A DNA stretch of 64,000 nt from an uncultured Clostridia bacterium (GTDB lineage: Bacteria; Bacillota; Clostridia; Christensenellales; Borkfalkiaceae): NCBI GenBank assembly GCA_944367045.1, contig CALVWI010000006.1, forward strand, positions 32,709 through 96,708, given 5' to 3'. Under the pieces are notes generated by a model. That model did not search any database. It worked only from the letters and a program-made list of their open reading frames with translations, and was not told where the DNA came from. Positions 1 to 6,196 of the stretch are shown piece after piece; the stretch's first letter is position 1; each line of letters opens with the position of its first letter. Both the position numbers and the translations under genes were made by a program.

Positions 1-1
1 G

Positions 2-187
2 GAGCGCGGCGGGAGCGTGCTCCTCACGGGCCATACGGACGAGGGCAGCGAGGCGGAACGGCTGCTCCTTGAGGGCAGGGCGCGCGCCATTCCCTTCAAT
101 GCACACAGCTGCATGGAGGACGACGAGGCCCTCCTTGCCCGCAACAACTTTGCCCGCGTCGTGTTCAATCACAGCAAGGACGTGTGA
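2..187 (+). CDS. 3' end of a gene, possibly MBL/beta-CASP-type hydrolase (truncated by window edge)
   Basis: Only the last 61 codons are visible, open in frame from base 2 to a TGA ending at 187. The segment reads LLTGHTDEGSEAERLLLEG, then a basic stretch, a PFNAHS motif and a closing NNFARVVFNHSKDV. The pattern GxxxxGSxxxxLLxEGxA followed by a His-containing beta strand resembles the C-terminal end of metallo-beta-lactamase/beta-CASP proteins, but the catalytic part is outside the window, so this is a weak family guess. A short imperfect direct repeat (gcAAGGACGTGTGA, then again near 204-217) straddles its stop codon. Confidence 0.5.
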   Translation, partial: ERGGSVLLTGHTDEGSEAERLLLEGRARAIPFNAHSCMEDDEALLARNNFARVVFNHSKDV

Positions 188-271
188 CTTTTTTAAGAAA
201 CAGCGAAGGACGTGTGATTTGACTTTGAAATTCGCGGCGGGCGCGCCGCCGCTCTTGAAAGATACCGTTGA

Positions 272-318
272 TAAAAACACCGCGGCGGGCGCCCTGCATC
301 TTGCAGGGCGCCCGCCGC
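272..318 (-). terminator. Rho-independent terminator, 17-bp GC stem
   Basis: A perfect 17-bp inverted repeat (282-298 with 302-318) has a 3-nt loop. Read on the minus strand it is followed by a GTGTTTTTA tract, so it should end the transcript of the minus-strand gene at 336-770. The plus-strand side lacks a U-tract. Confidence 0.8.
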
Positions 319-335
319 TTTCCATATAATAATAG

Positions 336-770
336 TCAGGCGATCATGGCCTTCCAGATGCGCTCGAAGCCCTCCTCGCGGGCGAGGGTGTCGCGGAAGA
401 GTTCCTCGATGTCCCCGTCCATCCTTTCCGAGCTGTCCGCAAGCGTGCTCTTGAGGCTCGTGATGCCCATCACCGTGCCCTGCGTCATCATCTCGGCGAT
501 GTGCGCGCGCGAGTCGTCCTTCATCGTGCTGAGCTTGATGCTCCCCCACATCATCGCCTTCTTGAAGGGCCCGGGCTCCTTGAGCTCGATGTGCTTCTCG
601 CGGGCGAGCGCCGCGGCGCGGGCGCAGAGTTTTTCGTATTCGTCGTGCTCGCGCTTGAGTTCCTCTTTCAAGGGCTCCTCCGCCGCGGGGAGGATGTCCT
701 CGATGGACTGCATCGCAAGGCAGCAGTTGCGGTAGAGTTCCGCCAAAATTTCTTCGCTCTTCTTTTCCAT
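336..770 (-). CDS. Small all-helical protein, possible ferritin-like four-helix bundle; function unknown
   Basis: This encodes 144 residues if it starts at the ATG at 768-770 (MEKKSEEILAELYRNC); an upstream in-frame TTG would add 12 residues. The product is highly charged and predicted by eye to be entirely helical, with blocks resembling four long helices. It carries acidic/amide residues at helix positions (NCCLAMQSIEDILP, EELKREHDEYEKL, TMKDDSRAHIAEMM) that recall DUF2383/ferritin-like bundles, although no complete metal-binding set is evident. There is no signal peptide or membrane segment. No Shine-Dalgarno sequence is seen before the chosen ATG. It is divergent from rplU and ends at the strong terminator at 272-318. 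I do not recognise a named family. Confidence 0.7.
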   Translation of the reverse strand: MEKKSEEILAELYRNCCLAMQSIEDILPAAEEPLKEELKREHDEYEKLCARAAALAREKHIELKEPGPFKKAMMWGSIKLSTMKDDSRAHIAEMMTQGTVMGITSLKSTLADSSERMDGDIEELFRDTLAREEGFERIWKAMIA

Positions 771-822
771 GACAGCAGTATGGGAAGTCCGCCGAAAAAT
801 ATCCAAAATGGTAAAAAACCGC

Positions 823-851
823 TTGACAAAACCCGTCGGGTATGGTAAAGT
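823..851 (+). promoter_or_regulatory. Promoter of the rplU-rpmA operon
   Basis: TTGACA at 823-828 and TAAAGT at 846-851 are separated by exactly 17 nt, and a TGg just before the -10 makes it an extended -10. Transcription should begin near 858, leaving an 85-nt leader before rplU. Confidence 0.75.
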
Positions 852-857
852 ACCTTC

Positions 858-926
858 TGAGCCGCTAAGGTCGGGCCGCTAAGTGCCGAAAAACGTTCGG
901 CCGCCTTGCATCTTGCGAGACTGGAA
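858..926 (+). promoter_or_regulatory. Structured 5' leader of rplU, candidate L21 leader
   Basis: The leader can form a perfect 6-bp hairpin (GCCGAA 885-890 with TTCGGC 896-901), enclosed by an imperfect helix pairing AAGGtCGG (867-874) with CCGcCTT (901-907). The 9-mer GCCGCTAAG occurs twice (861 and 875). L21 leaders that bind ribosomal protein are known upstream of rplU in Firmicutes. Position and structure fit, but I have not matched the Rfam consensus. Confidence 0.4.
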
Positions 927-942
927 AGAGGAGGTAAAATCT

Positions 943-1248
943 ATGTACGCGATCATCGAAAACGGCAACAAGCAGTATAAGGTCTCCGAAGGCGACGTCG
1001 TGAGAGTGGAAAAGCTCAAGGCGGAAGTCGGCCAGGAAGTTTCCTTCAACGTGCTCATGGTGGCAGACGAGAACGGCGTCAAGGTCGGCAGCGACGTTGC
1101 GAACGCCAAGGTCACGGCAACCGTCGAAGCGCAGGACAAGTACCGCAAGATCATCGTCTTCAAGTATAAGTCCAAGAAGAACGAGCGCAAGAAGCAGGGT
1201 CACCGTCAGCCTTTCACCGCAGTCAAGATCCAGGCGATCTCCCTTTGA
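943..1248 (+). CDS. rplU: 50S ribosomal protein L21
   Basis: The protein has 101 residues, the usual size for L21. It begins [18 protein letters not shown], which is the conserved L21 N-terminus (YAIIxxGGKQYxVxxGD) with the family beta-barrel pattern throughout, and ends in the basic rRNA-binding tail [18 protein letters not shown]21 is an early-assembling 50S protein that contacts 23S rRNA. The start was chosen at 943 because AGAGGAGGT sits seven bases upstream; the longer frame back to 883 would run through the leader hairpin. rpmA follows 55 bases later in the same transcript. The prp (ysxB) gene that normally separates them in Firmicutes is absent. Confidence 0.97.
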   Translation: MYAIIENGNKQYKVSEGDVVRVEKLKAEVGQEVSFNVLMVADENGVKVGSDVANAKVTATVEAQDKYRKIIVFKYKSKKNERKKQGHRQPFTAVKIQAISL

Positions 1249-1303
1249 CTGCACGGGGCGCATAAGTTAAGCGTCCGAAAATCTTGAATAAGGAGAAATA
1301 ATC

Positions 1304-1570
1304 ATGATCTTTATCAGTTTATTCGCTCATAAAAAGGGTACCGGTTCTTCCCACAACGGCCGCGACAGCAACGCGAAGCGCCTCGGCGTCAAGCGTCAGG
1401 ACGGTCAGACCGTGCTCGCCGGCAGCATCCTTGTGCGCCAGCGCGGGACGAAGATCCACCCCGGCAACAATGTCGGCATCGGCGGCGACGATACCCTCTT
1501 CGCCCTCAAGGACGGCGTTGTCAAGTACGAGCGTCTCGGCAAAGACAGAAAGCAGGTCAGCATCTATTAA
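1304..1570 (+). CDS. rpmA: 50S ribosomal protein L27 with cleavable N-terminal leader
   Basis: The 88 residues match L27: [19 protein letters not shown], then [24 protein letters not shown]27 reaches toward the peptidyl-transferase centre. Seven extra residues, MIFISLF, precede AHKKG. This is the Firmicutes-type leader, normally removed between F and A by the cysteine protease Prp to expose the mature N-terminus. Prp is expected between rplU and rpmA but is not here, so it must be encoded elsewhere. The start has a good ribosome binding site (AAGGAG). An intrinsic terminator follows directly. Confidence 0.97.
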   Translation: MIFISLFAHKKGTGSSHNGRDSNAKRLGVKRQDGQTVLAGSILVRQRGTKIHPGNNVGIGGDDTLFALKDGVVKYERLGKDRKQVSIY

Positions 1571-1575
1571 GTTTA

Positions 1576-1603
1576 AAACCCCGCAAATCACGCGGGGTTT
1601 TTT
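1576..1603 (+). terminator. Terminator of the rplU-rpmA operon
   Basis: AAACCCCGC (1576-1584) pairs with GCGGGGTTT (1592-1600) around a short AT-rich loop and runs into six Ts. It lies just after the rpmA stop. Confidence 0.9.
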
Positions 1604-1730
1604 CATGCACTTTCAAGGAGCGGCGCGGCCCTTCGGGCGGTGAAAAAAGGCGGGCGGGAAAAGGCAGAAACGAGCGGAAAATTTCCCTTGAAAAAAAGAA
1701 AAAAATTTCCGATTTTCCCGCGAAAAATGC

Positions 1731-1759
1731 TTGCATTCTTTTCTCTCTTATGCTATTAT
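1731..1759 (+). promoter_or_regulatory. Promoter of the tRNA-Val/Gly/Cys cluster
   Basis: TTGCAT at 1731-1736, 17-nt spacer, then TGc and TATTAT at 1754-1759. Transcription would begin about 1766, eight bases before tRNA-Val. Confidence 0.75.
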
Positions 1760-1773
1760 AATCAAGCAAGTTC

Positions 1774-1849
1774 GGAAGCTTAGCTCAGCCGGGAGAGCAT
1801 CTGCCTTACAAGCAGAGGGTCATAGGTTCGATCCCTATAGCTTCCACCA
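1774..1849 (+). tRNA. tRNA-Val (anticodon TAC)
   Basis: The cloverleaf closes with acceptor arms GGAAGCT (1774-1780) and AGCTTCC (1839-1845). The anticodon stem TCTGC/GCAGA surrounds loop CTTACAA, giving anticodon TAC. The T arm contains GGTTCGATCC. CCA is encoded at 1847-1849. It is first in a three-tRNA transcript. Confidence 0.95.
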
Positions 1850-1871
1850 TACAGTGCGGATAGTTGATTAT

Positions 1872-1946
1872 GCGGGAATAGCTCAGTGGTAGAGCGTCAC
1901 CTTGCCAAGGTGAATGTCGCGGGTTCGAGTCTCGTTTCCCGCTCCA
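1872..1946 (+). tRNA. tRNA-Gly (anticodon GCC)
   Basis: Acceptor arms GCGGGAA/TTCCCGC, anticodon stem TCACC/GGTGA with loop TTGCCAA (anticodon GCC), T-loop GGTTCGAGTC, encoded CCA at 1944-1946. It lies 22 bases after tRNA-Val. Confidence 0.95.
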
Positions 1947-1973
1947 AACGTACTTTCCGCACTGTTTTTGTTT

Positions 1974-2048
1974 GGCGCCATAGCCAAGTGGTAAGGCAAA
2001 GGTCTGCAAAACCTTGACTCCCCGGTTCAAATCCGGGTGGCGCCTCCA
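1974..2048 (+). tRNA. tRNA-Cys (anticodon GCA)
   Basis: Acceptor arms GGCGCCA/TGGCGCC, anticodon loop CTGCAAA giving GCA, T-loop GGTTCAAATCC, encoded CCA at 2046-2048. It is the last tRNA before the terminator at 2056-2082. Confidence 0.95.
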
Positions 2049-2055
2049 TGCGAAA

Positions 2056-2082
2056 GGCATCGTCTCGAGGCGATGCTTTTTT
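2056..2082 (+). terminator. Terminator after tRNA-Cys
   Basis: GCATCG (2057-2062) pairs with CGATGC (2071-2076), followed by six Ts at 2077-2082. Confidence 0.85.
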
Positions 2083-2302
2083 CGTAACAAAGAGCACCCT
2101 CCCCTTTTGGCCGCGGGACGGTAGGCCCCCGAAGGGCCGGACGCAACGCTCGTGGTTTTGGCCTCCGCAGGACGCAAGGGATCATAAGTCCTTCGGAAGT
2201 TGCGCCCCTTTTGGCCGCCGGACGGCCGCACGGCGCAAGGGCGAACCTCTGCAAGGGGCGGCGAGATCGCCGTGAAGAGGGCAAAGACAAGTAAATATTG
2301 AC
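2083..2302. other. Intergenic spacer with an imperfect 21-bp direct repeat
   Basis: No gene is seen here. The sequence CCCCTTTTGGCCGC(G/C)GGACGG occurs at 2101-2121 and again at 2205-2225 with one mismatch. The spacer is GC-rich and separates the three-tRNA transcript from tRNA-Leu. I see no clear promoter for tRNA-Leu; it may be read through. Confidence 0.5.
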
Positions 2303-2389
2303 GCCGCTGTGGTGGAATTGGCAGACGCAAGGGACTTAAAATCCCTCGGTAGAGATACCATACCGGTTCGATCCCGGTCAGCGGCACCA
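2303..2389 (+). tRNA. tRNA-Leu (anticodon TAA)
   Basis: This is an 87-nt class II tRNA with a long variable arm. Acceptor arms are GCCGCTG/CAGCGGC, the anticodon stem AGGGA/TCCCT encloses CTTAAAA (anticodon TAA), the T-loop is GGTTCGATCCC, and CCA is encoded at 2387-2389. Confidence 0.95.
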
Positions 2390-2565
2390 CCTCGTCGGCG
2401 CAACCCACGCTTTATAGGCAGCTTGCTAACGCAACCCGCCCGTTTTGCGTGGGTGCGCCTCCTCTTCCCAAAAAATCTTTGCAAAGCAAATCTTTTTTGG
2501 GATCCCTATGTCTTATGCAAGGCGCGGTTCCAACAGGGCAGGAGGTTTCCTGCCCTGTTCCTTTT
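2390..2565 (+). other. Three consecutive hairpins between tRNA-Leu and the LRR gene; possible small RNA or compound terminator
   Basis: No convincing coding frame lies in 2390-2793. Three inverted repeats follow one another. GGCGCAACCCACGC (2397-2410) pairs with GCGTGGGTGCGCC (2447-2459) with one bulge. A near-palindrome lies at 2467-2501 (CCCAAAAAA...TTTTTTGGG around TTTGC/GCAAA). ACAGGGCAGGA (2533-2543) pairs with TCCTGCCCTGT (2548-2558) before CCTTTT. The third looks like an intrinsic terminator. The set may be a processed downstream RNA of the tRNA-Leu transcript. Confidence 0.4.
2532..2565 (+). terminator. Terminator hairpin upstream of the LRR gene
   Basis: An 11-bp perfect stem with a 4-nt loop (2533-2543/2548-2558), followed by TCCTTTT. 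Confidence 0.7.
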
Positions 2566-2728
2566 ACGCCTGCGGTCCGGAGTTGCCGCAATATGAGAAG
2601 TATTTTCAACAAATGCCTCTCATGTTCGTTTTTTTGGCGGTTCGGCAAAGCAACGCTCCCCCCGATCGCGCCCGAACCGCAGCGCCCTCCCCCGCCGCAC
2701 TTTTTTCTCTTGAATTCGTTTGGAAGTA

Positions 2729-2757
2729 TTGTAATCTCCGCTGCCGTGTGATATAAT
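2729..2757 (+). promoter_or_regulatory. Promoter of the LRR lipoprotein gene
   Basis: TTGTAA (2729-2734), 17-nt spacer ending in TGA, and a perfect TATAAT (2752-2757). The start site should be near 2764, inside a small inverted repeat (ATAATTC 2764-2770, GAATTAT 2777-2783) that would form the very 5' end of the mRNA and could protect it or be an operator. Confidence 0.75.
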
Positions 2758-2793
2758 ATTCTCATAATTCATTTGAGAATTATGGAGGGTATT

Positions 2794-5700
2794 ATGAGAG
2801 GAAAATTTGCGGCGACACTGCTTGCCCTGGCGGCGCTGTGCACGGGCCTCACACTTGCTGCCTGCGGAGAGAAACCCGTGGACGAGCACGTGCACGAACT
2901 GACACACGCTGCAGCCGTCGAAGCGACCTGCACCGAGCCGGGCACAGTCGAACACTGGACCTGCTCCGGCTGCGGCAAGAACTTCGCGGATGAGGCGGCG
3001 AGCGAGGAGCTTTCGGACGTCACCATCCCCGCCAAGGGACACACCCCGGGCGAACCCGTCCGCGAGAACGAGAAAGCACCGACCTGCACCGAAAGCGGCC
3101 GTTACGACGAGGTCGTCTTCTGCACGGTGTGCAAGGAGGAGCTGAGCCGCGAGACGATAGAGATCCCCGCGGCGGGACATGATTACGAGGACGGCGTCTG
3201 CACCGTGTGCGGCGAGAGCCAACCCGCCGCCACCGAGGGATTCTTCTTTTCGCTCTCCTCCGACGGAACTTACTACAGCGTCGCGGGGTATATGGGAACA
3301 GAGACCGAAGTCTATATCCCCGCCGAATATCAAGGGCTCCCCGTCCTCGATATCTGGTCACAGATCTTTTATTACATGCCGGTCACTTCCGTCACCATCG
3401 GAAACGGCATCAAAGCCATTTCCACCGGAGCGTTTGCGATGTCGCCCGCTCTGGAATATGTCTTCATCCCCGAAAGCGTCGAAATGATCGGCAACTCCGT
3501 GTTCCATGGCTGCAGCTCTCTCAAAGAGATCGAGGTGGCAGCGGGGAACCCCGTCTATCACAGCGTCGGGAACTGCCTCATCGAGACGGAGAGCAAGACA
3601 CTCCTTCAGGGCTGCAACAACAGCACGATCCCTGCAGACGGCAGCGTGGAGCATATCGGAGCATGGGCGTTCACCTACTGCACGGAGCTTTCATCCGTCA
3701 CGATCCCCGACGGCGTCGTATCCATCGGAGAAAGTGCTTTCGGGGGCTGCCTTGGCCTTGAGAGCATTGCGCTCCCCGACAGCGTTGTATCCATCGGCAA
3801 GGATGCGTTTCGGTCCTGCGAGGCCCTGAAGTCCGCAGCGTTGGGCAGCGGTGTAATGAGTATCGACGCCGGCGCGTTCGCGGCTTGTTATGAGCTTGCT
3901 TCCATTGAGATAGGGGGCGGAGTCGAAAGCATCAGCAGCGCCGCATTCTCCAACACCGCATACTATGAGGACAAGCGCAATTGGGAGGACGGCGTTCTCT
4001 ACCTCGGCAATTACCTGGTCGCAGTCGACCCCGCCGCCACCCCGTCAGCGCTCGAGATAAGGGATGGGACTACCCTCATTGCCGGAGACGCCTTCACGGG
4101 CTGTTACGGGCTGACCGCCATCGACCTTCCCAACAGTATCGCTTACATCGGAGACTTCGCCTTCGATTCCTGCGGCGATCTCGCTTCGATCGATCTTCCG
4201 GACAGCATCCGCTCCATCGGCGAAAGCGCCTTCACGAACTGCACCTCCCTCACGTCTGCCGAGATCCCCGAGGGCATCGAACACATCGCGAATTCGATGT
4301 TTGCCATGTGCCGCTCCCTGACTTCCGTCACCCTTCCCGCAAGCGTTAAGAGCATCGGGGAGTACGCCTTCTCCGATTGCGCAGCCCTCACCGACATTAC
4401 CCTTCCCGATGGACTGACGTCCATAGGCGACAGCGCGTTCCGCTACTGCAGCTCGTTGGAACATCTGAGTATTCCGAACACCGTCGAAAGCATCGGTGAA
4501 CAGACATTCTTGGGCACGTGGAGTCTCTCTTCCGTCACGCTCCCCGAGAGCATTAAGAACATCCCCTCGCACGCATTCGAAGACAGCGGGTTGGAGTCCA
4601 TCGTCATTCCCGACGGCGTGACGAGCATCGGCGAAGCGGCGTTCATGTTCTCGGCGCGGCTGACCTCCGTCCTCATTTCCAAGAGCGTGGAGCATATCGA
4701 CGAGTTTGCGTTCCGTTTCTGCACCGCCCTTTCGCAATTGCAGGTGGAAAGCGGGAACCCCGTCTTTCACAGCGCGGAAAACTGCATCATCGAAACGGCA
4801 AGCAAGACGCTTCGCGTGGGCTGCAGGACGAGCAGGATCCCTTCGGACGGGAGCGTGGAGCATATCGGCGACGCCGCCTTCGCAGGCTGTGAAGGGCTTA
4901 CTTCGATCGAGATCCCCGAGGGCATTCTTTCCATCGGAGAAAGTGCGTTCGTGCAATGCGCGGACCTTGTCTCAGTCAACATCCCCGAAGGAATTACGCG
5001 CATCGGAGATTCCGCCTTTGAATTTTGCTATAACCTCACATCCGTCACCCTTCCCGAAACGCTCAAGGAGATCGGGTACGCGGCATTCTCGAGCTGTCCC
5101 GTTTTGGAGAACGTAGCGCTGCCCGCAGGATTGGAGATCCTTGAAGGATTTGCGTTTTCTTTCTGCGAGACGATCACATCCGTCGTCATCCCCGAAGGCG
5201 TAAAGACCATCGACGGCGGGGCATTTTATGAGTGTGCCGAACTCTCTTCCGTCACGCTCCCCGAAGGCCTTACGACCATCGGCGAACAGGCATTCTCGGG
5301 CTGCTCCCGCCTCACCTCCATCACCATTCCCGAAAGCGTCACGCGCATCGAAGAGGAAGCCTTTTTCAACACGGGCCTGACCTCCATCGTGATCCCGGGA
5401 AAAGTCGAGAGCATCGGCGACGGCGCGTTCTCTTCCTGTTTCCTGACTTCCGCGCTGATCGGCGACGGCGTAAAAACGATCGGCAGCGAGGCATTCGCGT
5501 TCTGCTCCGAACTTTTCTCCGTCACGATCGGCGACGGAGTCGAAAAGATCGGGGAAGATGCCTTCTACTATACCGGACTTTACAACAAGAGCGAAGAGGA
5601 GGGAGGCGTCTTCTATATCGGCGATTACCTGTTCGGCGCAGAGTGGTATTTCACAGGCTCCCACGAGATCAAAGAGGGAACTAAGCTGATCGCCGACGCG

Positions 5701-6090
5701 GCCTTCAGCGGCTGCGACGGGCTAACCGCGATCACTATTCCCGACAGTGTGAAATACATCGGCGACAGCGCCTTCTTTGGCTGCAGTCAACTGACTTCCA
5801 TCACCCTCCCGGACGGCCTTCTGACCATCGGCACCGAGGCGATCTCCGGCTGTGACGGTCTCACCGAGATCGTCATTCCCGAGAGCGTCACGCGCATCGG
5901 GAAAAAAGTATTTGCATGGGACCACGCCCTGGAGTCTGTCGTCTTTGAAAGACCCGATGGCTGGACTGTGACCGATTCCTGGAACGGGGAGACGATGGAT
6001 ATCTCTCGGCAAGACCTCGCCGATCCCACCCTCGCCGCGGAGTATCTTCTAGACAGATACTACGACTTCATTTGGGAGCGTTTGAGCTAA
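2794..6090 (+). CDS. Very large BspA-type leucine-rich-repeat surface lipoprotein
   Basis: This is a 1098-residue exported protein. Residues 1-24 form a lipoprotein signal ending LTLAAC, with the lipid-modified Cys at 24. Residues 30-150 hold three CxxC modules of zinc-ribbon look (TCSGCGKNF, FCTVCKEEL, VCTVCGE). The rest is about 35 LRR_5 repeats of roughly 23 residues (pattern LTSITIPDSVxxIGDxAFxxCxx), as in BspA and Treponema LRR proteins that mediate adhesion or protein binding. Two long segments are duplicated: AGNPVYHSVGNCLIE recurs as SGNPVFHSAENCIIE, and a DGVLYLGNYL segment recurs as GGVFYIGDYL. There is no sortase motif or C-terminal anchor, so attachment is through the lipid. The start at 2794 follows TGGAGGG. 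The gene is monocistronic. Confidence 0.9.
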   Translation: MRGKFAATLLALAALCTGLTLAACGEKPVDEHVHELTHAAAVEATCTEPGTVEHWTCSGCGKNFADEAASEELSDVTIPAKGHTPGEPVRENEKAPTCTESGRYDEVVFCTVCKEELSRETIEIPAAGHDYEDGVCTVCGESQPAATEGFFFSLSSDGTYYSVAGYMGTETEVYIPAEYQGLPVLDIWSQIFYYMPVTSVTIGNGIKAISTGAFAMSPALEYVFIPESVEMIGNSVFHGCSSLKEIEVAAGNPVYHSVGNCLIETESKTLLQGCNNSTIPADGSVEHIGAWAFTYCTELSSVTIPDGVVSIGESAFGGCLGLESIALPDSVVSIGKDAFRSCEALKSAALGSGVMSIDAGAFAACYELASIEIGGGVESISSAAFSNTAYYEDKRNWEDGVLYLGNYLVAVDPAATPSALEIRDGTTLIAGDAFTGCYGLTAIDLPNSIAYIGDFAFDSCGDLASIDLPDSIRSIGESAFTNCTSLTSAEIPEGIEHIANSMFAMCRSLTSVTLPASVKSIGEYAFSDCAALTDITLPDGLTSIGDSAFRYCSSLEHLSIPNTVESIGEQTFLGTWSLSSVTLPESIKNIPSHAFEDSGLESIVIPDGVTSIGEAAFMFSARLTSVLISKSVEHIDEFAFRFCTALSQLQVESGNPVFHSAENCIIETASKTLRVGCRTSRIPSDGSVEHIGDAAFAGCEGLTSIEIPEGILSIGESAFVQCADLVSVNIPEGITRIGDSAFEFCYNLTSVTLPETLKEIGYAAFSSCPVLENVALPAGLEILEGFAFSFCETITSVVIPEGVKTIDGGAFYECAELSSVTLPEGLTTIGEQAFSGCSRLTSITIPESVTRIEEEAFFNTGLTSIVIPGKVESIGDGAFSSCFLTSALIGDGVKTIGSEAFAFCSELFSVTIGDGVEKIGEDAFYYTGLYNKSEEEGGVFYIGDYLFGAEWYFTGSHEIKEGTKLIADAAFSGCDGLTAITIPDSVKYIGDSAFFGCSQLTSITLPDGLLTIGTEAISGCDGLTEIVIPESVTRIGKKVFAWDHALESVVFERPDGWTVTDSWNGETMDISRQDLADPTLAAEYLLDRYYDFIWERLS

Positions 6091-6112
6091 GCAGCAGCTT
6101 CCCAAACCAATG

Positions 6113-6150
6113 AAAAAAAAGCCGCCCCGCGGGGACGCGGGGCGGCTTTC
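6113..6150. terminator. Bidirectional terminator between the LRR gene and pnp
   Basis: GCCGCCCCGC (6121-6130) pairs with GCGGGGCGGC (6137-6146). Eight As precede it and TTTCTC follows, so it can end the converging LRR and pnp transcripts. Confidence 0.85.
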
Positions 6151-6196
6151 TCTATGCCGTTTGGCTTCTCTATGCCGTTAATTTTCGGCGGAACAT

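Noticed and set aside
1249-1303. prp (ysxB) gene between rplU and rpmA
   Set aside because: The gap is only 55 bp and contains just the rpmA ribosome binding site.
2083-2302. Additional tRNA between tRNA-Cys and tRNA-Leu
   Set aside because: No cloverleaf or T-arm sequence was found; only an imperfect direct repeat is present.
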